A stretch of DNA of 14,756 bases from an uncultured Prevotella sp. GTDB taxonomy: Bacteria; Bacteroidota; Bacteroidia; Bacteroidales; Bacteroidaceae. The position numbers and the translations under genes are program-made. This document shows positions 1 to 6,957 of the stretch, one piece after another. The stretch lies in the NCBI GenBank assembly GCA_900554695.1, contig USHV01000041.1:1-14756 (forward strand), read 5' to 3'. The notes under the pieces were generated by a model that was given only the letters and a program-made list of their open reading frames with translations, was not told the DNA's origin and made no database searches. Within the stretch, counting starts at the first letter, position 1. The number at the start of each line of letters is the position of its first letter.

Positions 1-50
1 AAGGACGGAGGAAGGCGGTGGCGGAGTTGCACTTCTAACTTGACGGTGGG
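1..50 (+). repeat. Left copy of 50-bp inverted repeat, IS30-like element end
   Basis: Bases 1-50 are the exact reverse complement of 14703-14752, with no mismatches; identity stops at base 51 (C here, T in the other copy). Read rightward, the repeat contains GTTGCACTTCTAACTTGA. One frame translates to a tail ending GGGGVALLT followed by TGA. A transposase whose last codons overlap a terminal repeat containing GTTGCACTT is what I associate with IS30-family elements, so I infer the 3' tip of such an element. No transposase body is visible, so the family call is tentative. The alternatives are a different repeat, a residual library adapter, or a fold-back artefact at a contig end. Confidence 0.55.
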
Positions 51-637
51 CTTGTTCAAAAGCAGTGTATATTTATGCGGTTTGCGACAGATTCGCGCAT
101 TAATATTTATCGCTGCAGGAACATCAACATCACCGGAATGTTCCCACTGGCCGGGAAAATATTTATGGCTGCGCATAAACGTTTTTTGAGCACACGGCAT
201 GACATTATGACGGGCAACGGAATGGACGCTTCAGTGGATAAAAAGACTTTCCTATACAATGCAAGACAGGCATTATTCGGATGTCAGACAGATTTTATTA
301 TGATAAGGAACAAGCTCTATCACGACGTGACATGAAGCATGCCGACCTGCAAAAAAGACTTTATCACAAACCGGTTAATGACAATTCTGGAAACTGACAG
401 CTGAAAATACTCCGACCAGACTTAGAATCAATAGAAATCAAATGATGATTGATTTATCGAAAATCGGCGGCTTCAAGCCCGGATAAGCGCTGTTTTAATC
501 TGCTGAAATGAAAACGATATGGACTACTTTCAAATCGTAACCAGATTTTGATTTTTCGGTCTTAGTTTCCCACTCTACCCCGAAAAATAAGCGTGTATTT
601 GCAAATAGACCTTCCTTCGGGCGCAATTACGCGGATT
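51..637. other. Intergenic stretch with no supportable gene
   Basis: I see no recognisable gene. An 86-codon plus-strand open frame (75-335) has no signal peptide, domain or familiar motif, and I take it as chance. Three imperfect copies of ATATTTATNGCTG-like sequence start at 69, 103 and 159; their spacing is irregular (34 and 56 bp). A 7-bp inverted repeat (GGAACAT at 118-124, ATGTTCC at 138-144) has no following T-run. The stretch lies between the left 50-bp repeat and the 22-bp-period array and may be decayed DNA. Confidence 0.5.
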
Positions 638-901
638 ATGAAGGGTTTACATAATACATTGAATATCAACGATTTATGTTTAAGGGGTATTTCTTCGCAT
701 TGCAATATGCCCCATTTCGGCTTGCGAAAGAGCCCATTTCAGAGGGCGAAATGGGCCATATCGCACCCTGAAATGGGCTTAATCGGAACGCGAAATGGGC
801 AATATCAGAAAGTGAAATGTATTATTTCGGACTACATAATGGGGTATATGAAAAGCCGGTATGTCATGAAATGGCCTCAAATGTGCCCGATTTAACATTC
901 A
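638..901. repeat. Degenerate tandem array A, 22-bp period
   Basis: Units start every 22 bp. The core units begin at 726, 748, 770, 792 and 814. Those at 748, 770 and 792 share GAAATGGGC at phase 1-9 and an ATATC/TAATC block at phase 11-15, and 748 and 770 each match 792 at 16 of 22 positions. Weaker units in the same phase can be read at 704, 836 and 880; those at 638, 660, 682 and 858 are marginal. Units at 704 and 726 carry the inverted form GCCCATTTC or CCCCATTTC. Because 22 is not a multiple of three, a plus-strand open frame across the array (593-895) is a translation of the repeat in rotating frames, not a protein. There are no CRISPR-style spacers. The function is unknown. Confidence 0.8.
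732..756. other. Perfect 9-bp hairpin inside array A
   Basis: GCCCATTTC (732-740) and GAAATGGGC (748-756) can pair perfectly across a 7-nt loop. The same left arm could equally pair with identical right arms at 770-778 or 792-800, so alternative hairpins of different loop size are possible. No T-run follows on either strand, so it does not look like an intrinsic terminator. Confidence 0.5.
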
Positions 902-1060
902 TTCACACCTCTTTTGCGAAAATATTTTGTCAAAATTTAGTCAAGAAAAATTGTAAGTTGTTCTCTCGAAAATCCCTTAAAAACGCTGATTTCAGATGTA
1001 AAGAAACACTCCGGAAACATGCATCCTACATACTATGAAAATATATTGGCTTTGGCGAAT
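902..1060. other. AT-rich gap between repeat arrays
   Basis: No gene is recognisable. A plus-strand open frame of 73 codons (817-1038) starts inside array A and has no features of a real protein. A short inverted repeat (ATTTTG-T-CAAAAT) lies near 924-936. I see nothing else that I can support. Confidence 0.4.
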
Positions 1061-1148
1061 GGATTTATTGTTATGACAACGCGGATTCATTGTTACGGTA
1101 GCGTGGATTTATCGCCGTGACAACATTGATTTTTCCATTACGCGAGCC
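1061..1148. repeat. Tandem array B, 22-bp period, different unit
   Basis: Units begin at 1061, 1083, 1105 and 1127. The first three share GGATT(T/C)AT at phase 1-8, then a G(T/C)(T/C)(A/G) block and a GACAAC or GGTAGC tail; the fourth (TGATTTTTCC) is weaker. The period is exactly 22 bp, as in array A, but the unit sequence is unrelated and not in register with it (1061 minus 880 is not a multiple of 22). The stretch is non-coding as far as I can tell. Confidence 0.65.
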
Positions 1149-1202
1149 ACGCACATTCACGGCTTACAAAACACAGCGCGATATATAATTATTCCGCCAT
1201 TC

Positions 1203-1246
1203 AATACTTATTCACCACTGGAAAAATACTTATTCATCACCGAAAG
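1203..1246. repeat. Two-unit repeat C, 22-bp period
   Basis: Two adjacent 22-bp units start at 1203 and 1225. Both begin AATACTTATTCA and continue CCACTGGAAA versus TCACCGAAAG. This is a third unrelated unit with the same 22-bp spacing within 650 bp. A weak relative (AATTATTCCGCCATTC, near 1187) may be a remnant of a further unit. Confidence 0.6.
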
Positions 1247-1268
1247 CCATGCTCCACTGAATATCCGT

Positions 1269-1700
1269 CTGGCAGTATAGGCCTCCTCACAGACTCTGAC
1301 ATTAAGTCTCACATAAGCCATATATACTTTATGAGGATTCCCTACAATGCCTGTCCGATGATTCAAGATTTCCCGACAAAACCTCTACCAAGCGTCTGAA
1401 ACCGTCCGCCATTCCCGGTTTTGCGATTTCATCGAATAAAATCCTTACCGACAGAAACTGTATATTCATGCAAAAACAAAAATGACGACCGGCGTCGGAA
1501 GGACGCACGGTCGCCACATATATAATTAGGATTGAAAGTCGCATCGCAGCTGCTCCGGCAGAGAACGGACGACAGGCATCCGCCTTACCGGGCGCGGCAC
1601 TTGCCACCTTTGAGCCTTCAACTTTTAAGCGGAGGCCCCAGACACAGGCATCGGGGACTGTCCGCCACGAAGAATTATTGTATTACTTGAATTGAAAGTC
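1269..1700. other. Region downstream of the GH78 gene, no credible gene
   Basis: This stretch follows the stop codon of the rhamnosidase gene on the minus strand. A 92-codon minus-strand open frame (1329-1607) lacks a domain, signal peptide or familiar motif; I reject it as a gene. I looked for an intrinsic terminator for the GH78 gene. A GC-rich inverted stretch near 1645-1667 (CCCC and GGGG arms) pairs poorly and has no T-run on the minus strand, so I do not call one. Confidence 0.4.
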
Positions 1701-4280
1701 TTACATCTTCACGCTCACTGTGTGAGTGCCCGCACCGTATTCCTTTGAGGCAGTCTCGCCGGGAAGTGTAACATCGGCTGTGGCTCCCTCAGGAATGGTG
1801 AACGTCCACTTCCATGTGTCGCCGTCAAACTTCCATGAACTCTTTATGAGTCCGGCGGCAGACTTGTATTCAGCAGTCAGATAACCCAGACGACGGTCGG
1901 GAACAGGACGCATGATGATGTGGCGGAAGCCCGGCTTGGCTGGATCGGCGGCTATGCCGGCAGCAGTCTCCCACAACCATTCGCAAACCGAACCGTAGGC
2001 GTAATGATTGAACGAGTTCATGCCCTGCGGACCCATGCCCTTGTCTTTCATGTAGCTGTTCCAACGTTCCCAGATGGTTGTGGCGCCGTTGTCGATGGAA
2101 TAGAGCCACGACGGATTCTTGCGCTGGAAGAGCAGTTCGTAGGCAATGTCGGACATACCGTTCTCGGTAAGTGTGGACATGAGTATTGAAGTGCCGAGGA
2201 AACCTGTCTGCAGGCAGTTGTCGTGCTGCTTGAAGTTCTCGCGCAGACGGGCAATCATGCGTTCCTTGGCAGCACCTTCAAGTATATTGTTCTTCAGGGC
2301 GAAGAGTGCCGGAGTCTGCATGGTGTTAAGTATCTCGGTCTTGAACTCACCGTCTGAAGTGAAGAACTGGCTGCGTATGTACTCGCGAGCCTCGTTCACC
2401 ATCGACGCATAGTGTGAGGCGTCGCGGCCGGTGGCGTTGGCCATGTCGCGCATCATGCCGGCATCCATAAGCCAGTAGCTGGCGCACAGATAGTTCCAGT
2501 AGTCAACAGCCTCAGGCAGAGGACCATTCTGTCCGAAGGCGCGTCCGCTGCAACTCTCCAGTGGTTCGTAGCTCAACCAGTCGGCCCACTGATAGTTTCC
2601 GTTCTCGTTTCTGAGCGCATTGTGATCGTATTTTGTCTCCGCAACGTGGTTCATGAAACGCTCCATTGAAGCCCACGACTCGTCAACCACCTGTTTGTCG
2701 CCGTACTGTTTCCATACGACCCATGGCACAATGATTCCCGCATCGGCCCAACCGAGGCGCATCATGTCCTGGTCGCCGCATCCGTACTGTGCGAACGGAG
2801 CCACGCCCGGATAGCCGCCTGTGGGCGACTGGGTGTCGCGCATGTCCTGCAACCACTTATGGAAGAAACGTTTGGTGTTGGCGAAGAATGTACCTGTCTC
2901 TGCAAACACCTGTGTGTCGGCAGTCCAGCCCAGACGTTCGTTGCGCTGCGGACAGTCGGTAGGAACAGACAGATAGTTGGACAGCTGTCCCCAATATGTG
3001 TTAGAGATAAGTTTGTTCACAAGTTCGTTACCCGTAGTGATGTGTCCTATCTCCATGTCCTTGGCGATAGATGTCACGGGAACGCTGCGTATCTTCTTTA
3101 TTGTCACCGGCTCAGTGACGGTGATTGATACGAAACGATAGCCGAAGAACGTGTTTTGCGGACGGAAGGTTACGGGCTTGTCTACTGCCGCAAAGGTGTA
3201 GTCGAGCATCATGCCTGTATCAGGTATGCGCAGATTGAGACGGTGAACGCTGCCTTCAGGTCCGTCCATGCCTCTGCTCTTAGCTCCGTTTCCATCGTTG
3301 AGCAGCTCTCCCGTCACGCAATGAAGCTTTGTGCCTTCCTTTGCCTGGAAGACGAACTCAGGCACGGCGGCGGCATTCTGTCCGAAGTCAACCACCAGAT
3401 TCTCGCCCGGATTTACCTGCATGGACTCTCCGTCCTTGAATTTCTTCTTTATGACAACCTTGCCGTAAGCGTCGTCGCTCTGCCCTGTCACGTCCTGCCA
3501 GGTATAGGCATCGACGGGAGCGAGTGCAAGGTCCTGACGCATATATATCTCGGCACCGTTGTTCGGACGTATCTGTCCGCGGAATTCGTGGTTCACTTCA
3601 GGCTTTGAGAGCTTGGCAGGAGTAAGATAGCCCTGTGGCTCGCGGGCATCGTAAACCTCGCCGTCGAATATGGCGGCATGCTTCACCGGTCCGGCAATAC
3701 CTGCCAGCCAGTTGTCTGTATCGGTTCCGTAAAGTCGTGTGGTTCCGTCGGCATAGGTCACACGCAGCACGCCACGAAACGCGCACTTGGTGCCATACAT
3801 GCCCTGAGTTCCGCCGGGGGTGACGATCTTGTCGGCCCACCAGCCCGGTGTAACCTGCGCGGCCAACTGGTTCTCAGCTCCGGAGTGTCTGTCGAACAGG
3901 TCGGTTATATCATATGTAAACGAACGCTTGGTCTTGAGCGGATGGGTGAATCCGGGCTTGAGCACCTCTTTGCCGACGAGCTTGCCGTTGACATACAGGT
4001 CATAGACTCCAAGTCCTGCCGTCATCCATTCCACACGTTTCACCTTGGCTTCGTTGGTCAGTGTGGATACAAACCAGTTGGCACCGTCAGCCGCACGCGC
4101 ACCATCGTTCACAGTACCCGTCACAACAGGTGCATTGACTACGGAAATCCATTCAGAATTTTTCCACGCTTCACCATCAAACCCGTCGATCAGTGTCCCC
4201 ACGTTTTTCTTGTCGGCAGTACCGCAAGCCGTAAACATCGCGAGTGCTGCACAATAAAGCATCTGTTTGTAGTTCATCAT
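1701..4280 (-). CDS. GH78 family alpha-L-rhamnosidase, lipoprotein
   Basis: An 859-aa exo-enzyme predicted to remove terminal alpha-L-rhamnose from plant glycans by an inverting mechanism. The N-terminus is a lipoprotein signal ending MFTAC (lipid-anchored Cys19). In order: jelly-roll N-terminal rhamnosidase domain (about 80-240), concanavalin-like domain (about 290-395), (alpha/alpha)6 barrel (about 410-750) and a C-terminal beta domain (about 755-840). The family signature DCPQRNERLGWTAD is intact, with Asp442, Glu448 (likely general acid) and Asp455. TTIWERW supplies Glu738 (likely general base), followed by the usual NSFNHYAYGSVCEWLW block. Length fits GH78. ATG codons at 4280 and 4277 are both possible starts. 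After the cysteine the sequence GTADKK has only one acidic residue, so surface exposure is uncertain and a periplasmic face is possible. It is separated from the GH127 gene by a terminator and 544 bp, so it probably has its own transcript. Confidence 0.95.
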   Translation of the reverse strand: MMNYKQMLYCAALAMFTACGTADKKNVGTLIDGFDGEAWKNSEWISVVNAPVVTGTVNDGARAADGANWFVSTLTNEAKVKRVEWMTAGLGVYDLYVNGKLVGKEVLKPGFTHPLKTKRSFTYDITDLFDRHSGAENQLAAQVTPGWWADKIVTPGGTQGMYGTKCAFRGVLRVTYADGTTRLYGTDTDNWLAGIAGPVKHAAIFDGEVYDAREPQGYLTPAKLSKPEVNHEFRGQIRPNNGAEIYMRQDLALAPVDAYTWQDVTGQSDDAYGKVVIKKKFKDGESMQVNPGENLVVDFGQNAAAVPEFVFQAKEGTKLHCVTGELLNDGNGAKSRGMDGPEGSVHRLNLRIPDTGMMLDYTFAAVDKPVTFRPQNTFFGYRFVSITVTEPVTIKKIRSVPVTSIAKDMEIGHITTGNELVNKLISNTYWGQLSNYLSVPTDCPQRNERLGWTADTQVFAETGTFFANTKRFFHKWLQDMRDTQSPTGGYPGVAPFAQYGCGDQDMMRLGWADAGIIVPWVVWKQYGDKQVVDESWASMERFMNHVAETKYDHNALRNENGNYQWADWLSYEPLESCSGRAFGQNGPLPEAVDYWNYLCASYWLMDAGMMRDMANATGRDASHYASMVNEAREYIRSQFFTSDGEFKTEILNTMQTPALFALKNNILEGAAKERMIARLRENFKQHDNCLQTGFLGTSILMSTLTENGMSDIAYELLFQRKNPSWLYSIDNGATTIWERWNSYMKDKGMGPQGMNSFNHYAYGSVCEWLWETAAGIAADPAKPGFRHIIMRPVPDRRLGYLTAEYKSAAGLIKSSWKFDGDTWKWTFTIPEGATADVTLPGETASKEYGAGTHTVSVKM

Positions 4281-4758
4281 ATTATATTTTGTTTTTATGA
4301 AATTCTATCTTACGACCCCTGCAACAGATAAACCGTATTATTTCAGACAGTTTAAGCAGTAGGTGCTGAATATCCGCACAATTCGCCGGTCGGCGACACG
4401 GCTTTGCAGCTTGACGCACAAAGCGGCAGGCAAGACAAAAAGTTCGGACATTCTCTTGTTTTAGTCATTAGTTTTATTCAGACAGACATCAATGCCGGAA
4501 ACTGACTTTCATCCACAGGAAAGAACCGTGCGGAACGGCGGCAGAAGACGGCATGTGCGTCAAAGACAAAGTTAAGGAAATATTTTGTACGAGCGACGCA
4601 TACAGGCGTGTTTTTGATGCGAGGGTGTCAGAATGTATAGTGAAAAATATCAAAAAGCGCAGCCTGCATATTGTTACCGCTGAATATTAAAAGAAAAGAA
4701 CCGGGTGCAGGAATAGCATTTTGCGCTGCCCGCAACTTATGATAGGACAAAAAACAAA
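4281..4758 (-). other. Intergenic leader upstream of the GH78 gene
   Basis: A gap with no supportable gene. It follows the GH127 terminator and should contain the GH78 promoter. Apart from the TAACTTTG box noted separately, I find no second match to the Bacteroides -7 consensus on the minus strand. If that box is used, the 5' leader is about 280 nt, long enough for regulation at the RNA level, but I recognise no riboswitch or known leader structure. Confidence 0.5.
4567..4574 (-). promoter_or_regulatory. Candidate -7 promoter element for the GH78 gene
   Basis: The minus strand reads TAACTTTG, an exact match to the Bacteroidota housekeeping-sigma -7 consensus TAnnTTTG. No convincing TTG or TTTG -33 box lies 19-21 bp upstream, so the call rests on one element. 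It is the only exact match I found in the gap upstream of the GH78 gene. Confidence 0.35.
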
Positions 4759-4791
4759 GTGTCCGCACCACCGTAATGGAGGCGCGGACAC
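4759..4791 (-). terminator. Intrinsic terminator after the GH127 gene
   Basis: GTGTCCGC (4759-4766) pairs perfectly with GCGGACAC (4784-4791). The arms continue inward with two further CC/GG pairs on each side of single mismatches, closing on a 5-nt loop (4773-4777). On the minus strand the stem is followed by TTTGTTTTTTG. It begins about 33 nt beyond the GH127 stop codon, a normal position for a terminator of that gene. Confidence 0.85.
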
Positions 4792-4824
4792 CGGTTGTTT
4801 ATGCTTTGTTCATGATGTTAACGA

Positions 4825-6861
4825 CTATTTGTCGGTAGTCGGGAAAGCCGATATGCGCAGACGGGCGGCACCCATCGGCACGAGCGTTATGTCGTCGAGC
4901 GTGGCGGCTTTAGGCGCGCACTCGTCGGGCAGGACTCCGCACAGCTTGGTGGCATCGAGCGTCCACGACGGCACCTGACGGCCTTTGGCCTTGAACTCGA
5001 GCGGTACGCTCTCAAGCGTGAACGGGAAATTGTCGGCCGGCCACGGCTTCTTCACCACCTCGATGTCGCCGAGCGCGTTCGCGGGGTTGAGATAGAGGGC
5101 GTAGTTCCACGGGCTGTCGGCATATATTTCGGTGGTCGGCCACTGCGACGCGTCGGCGTTTTTCTGCCACTGGCTGTCGTGTATGGCGGTCTCCTTGCTG
5201 TCGCGCTTCACGTAGCGTTCCTTAATCTTCAGCGACAAGGTGAGCGGTCCGTAGTCAACGCTCACGCTGTTCTTGTTGACCTGCCAGCGGCGCATGCTGA
5301 GCGACATGGGCACACGCAGGCTCACACTGTCGCCTTTCTTCCACTCGCGACTGATGCAATAGTACTTGCCGCTCACGGGAGCCACGGTCTGTTTCTCGCC
5401 GTTTACATACACCTCGGCATTCTTTGTCCACGTTGGTATGCGCAGATAGAGCGGGAACTCGGCCTTGCCTTTGTCAATAGTTATGGTGATGTTCTCGTCG
5501 AAAGGATAGTTGGTCGTCTCTGTCACCGTTACTTTCTTGTTGTCTGCCACCTTCACATCAGCTGTGCAGGCTGCGTACATCACGAAGGCCATGCCGTTGT
5601 CTGGAGTTGCATAGACAAGATTCTCGGAGTAGTAAGGCCATCCCTGCGAATGGTTGTGCTGGCAGCAGCGGCTGCTGAACGGGTTCATCGAGAGGAACGG
5701 TCCGCTGTTTGCAATGCCGGGACTGTGGTTCTCTGAGTCGCTCTGCACCATGTTGGGCGATGTGATATATCGCAACGAACGGAAGTCGGGCATCACTGCG
5801 GCGGGATATGTATTGAAGGCAACGTCCTCGCAGTTTTCGGCCCAGTATGGGTCGCCTGTGAAGCGCAGCATTATCTCGTCTGACGCCATCTGCTCCACCA
5901 TTCCGCATGTCTCCACGCCCTGACGCGGGTCTATATAGCCCAGACGCGCGTTCTCGTCGCTGCCGAACATGCCGCCCGGCACTTGTCCGAAGGTGCGGCG
6001 TATGAGGTGCTGCACGTTGTATGAGGCATGAAGCATGGCCTTGTCGCCGGTGAGCATGTAATAGGTTGCCGGCTCGCGGAAACACTCGGCTATGTTCACA
6101 TTGTGCCAGTTTGGCAGGCTCGTGGGCTGACACCAGTCGGCGGTGTTGCGGTGTATCTTGTGTGCAAGGTCGAGAAGGAATTTATCTCCAGTGCGGTTGT
6201 AAAGCCATAAGACAGTGTAGAGATTGTCGCCGCCACGGCTGTTCTCCCAATAATCCTCGAGAAACTTGTCGTCGGGGATGGTAAGCTGCCACTTGAAATA
6301 ATCGGTCATGAGCTTTATCACGCGCTCGTCGCCACTGTATTCATAATAGGTCTGAAGCGTGGACAGCGCTATCATCTGGGCCCAAAGCTCAGGCTTGTCA
6401 CCGTGCATGTTCACCGGTCCGAACGAACCGTCGGGACGCTGGCTGTTCAGTATGGCCTCAATCCACAGTTTGGTCTCTTTAAGCATCTTCTTATCACCGA
6501 GGATATAGGCGAGGTCGCTGTATCCTTTCAGCCAATAAGGCACTTCCTCCCATCCGTGGTCGCCACCGGAAGTGAGCCACGCGTTGTTCTCTTTGTCGAG
6601 CCAGGCAGATATCTCACCGAGATGACCGGTGAGACCGTCGCGCTGCAACTCAAGATAACGCCCCACCCAACCTGTCGGGTGTATGCTGCCGACAGGAAGC
6701 TTGATGAAGCTCTGCTGACGCAACGGGGCACGGCTGTTTACATAATTGTTGCTCTGACTTGTGTTGTCGGGCCTGTCAACAACACGTATGGTCTGTGCTC
6801 CGACAGCGCCTGACGACAGAAACAACAACAATGACACCAACTGATATTTTAACTTTATCAT
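4825..6861 (-). CDS. GH127-type (DUF1680) putative beta-L-arabinofuranosidase, secreted
   Basis: A 678-aa exported glycoside hydrolase, expected in the periplasm. I chose the ATG at 6861 because it gives a clean SPI signal peptide (LLLFLSSGAVGA, cleavage before Gln23) preceded by AAAGGA. An upstream in-frame ATG at 6900 lies in the terminator stem. An (alpha/alpha)6 barrel spans about 40-440, followed by beta-sandwich domains. Family hallmarks: VETCG with Glu317 and Cys319, and SSRCCQHN with Cys399 and Cys400. In characterised GH127 enzymes a Glu-Cys-Cys-Cys set binds zinc and the first cysteine of the CC pair is the nucleophile; spacing here is close to that. Glu303 is a candidate acid/base. 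Members act on beta-L-arabinofuranosides, and some on aceric acid in rhamnogalacturonan-II, so the exact substrate is open. GH146 and other related families are alternatives. I see no promoter between the upstream terminator and this start, so expression may depend on read-through from the sus operon. Confidence 0.85.
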   Translation of the reverse strand: MIKLKYQLVSLLLFLSSGAVGAQTIRVVDRPDNTSQSNNYVNSRAPLRQQSFIKLPVGSIHPTGWVGRYLELQRDGLTGHLGEISAWLDKENNAWLTSGGDHGWEEVPYWLKGYSDLAYILGDKKMLKETKLWIEAILNSQRPDGSFGPVNMHGDKPELWAQMIALSTLQTYYEYSGDERVIKLMTDYFKWQLTIPDDKFLEDYWENSRGGDNLYTVLWLYNRTGDKFLLDLAHKIHRNTADWCQPTSLPNWHNVNIAECFREPATYYMLTGDKAMLHASYNVQHLIRRTFGQVPGGMFGSDENARLGYIDPRQGVETCGMVEQMASDEIMLRFTGDPYWAENCEDVAFNTYPAAVMPDFRSLRYITSPNMVQSDSENHSPGIANSGPFLSMNPFSSRCCQHNHSQGWPYYSENLVYATPDNGMAFVMYAACTADVKVADNKKVTVTETTNYPFDENITITIDKGKAEFPLYLRIPTWTKNAEVYVNGEKQTVAPVSGKYYCISREWKKGDSVSLRVPMSLSMRRWQVNKNSVSVDYGPLTLSLKIKERYVKRDSKETAIHDSQWQKNADASQWPTTEIYADSPWNYALYLNPANALGDIEVVKKPWPADNFPFTLESVPLEFKAKGRQVPSWTLDATKLCGVLPDECAPKAATLDDITLVPMGAARLRISAFPTTDK

Positions 6862-6894
6862 AAGTCCTTTTGTTTGTAAACGCATAATATGAAA

Positions 6895-6924
6895 AATCAC
6901 TCTCCGCGCGAACGGAGAGTGATT
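6895..6924 (-). terminator. Strong intrinsic terminator after the susC-susD operon
   Basis: A perfect 12-bp stem (6895-6906 with 6913-6924) and a 6-nt loop. On the minus strand it is followed by TTTTTC; on the plus strand no T-run follows, so it acts on minus-strand transcripts. It begins about 33 nt after the stop of the DUF4973/DUF4361 gene. Partial read-through here would give more importer than enzyme from one promoter. Confidence 0.9.
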
Positions 6925-6957
6925 GGATGTATGTTTGATAAAAATCCTGTCAGATTA

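Noticed and set aside
75..335. 86-codon plus-strand open frame
   Set aside because: No domain, signal peptide or recognisable motif.
593..895. 100-codon plus-strand open frame with KWAISHPEMG-like text
   Set aside because: It is a read-through of the 22-bp array in rotating frames; the residues repeat only because the DNA does.
638..1246. CRISPR array
   Set aside because: Units are contiguous and degenerate with no unique spacers, and no cas gene is present.
1329..1607. 92-codon minus-strand open frame downstream of the GH78 gene
   Set aside because: No family resemblance; likely chance in GC-rich DNA.
1640..1675. Intrinsic terminator for the GH78 gene
   Set aside because: The arms pair poorly and no T-run follows on the minus strand.
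2937..2957. Asn in place of Asp in the GH78 DCPQR-N-ER motif as a broken active site
   Set aside because: Asn at this place is common in Bacteroides GH78 proteins as I recall them, and the key Glu448 is kept.
6862..6900. Upstream start of the GH127 gene
   Set aside because: That ATG lies in the terminator stem and would spoil the signal peptide; the ATG at 6861 is preferred.
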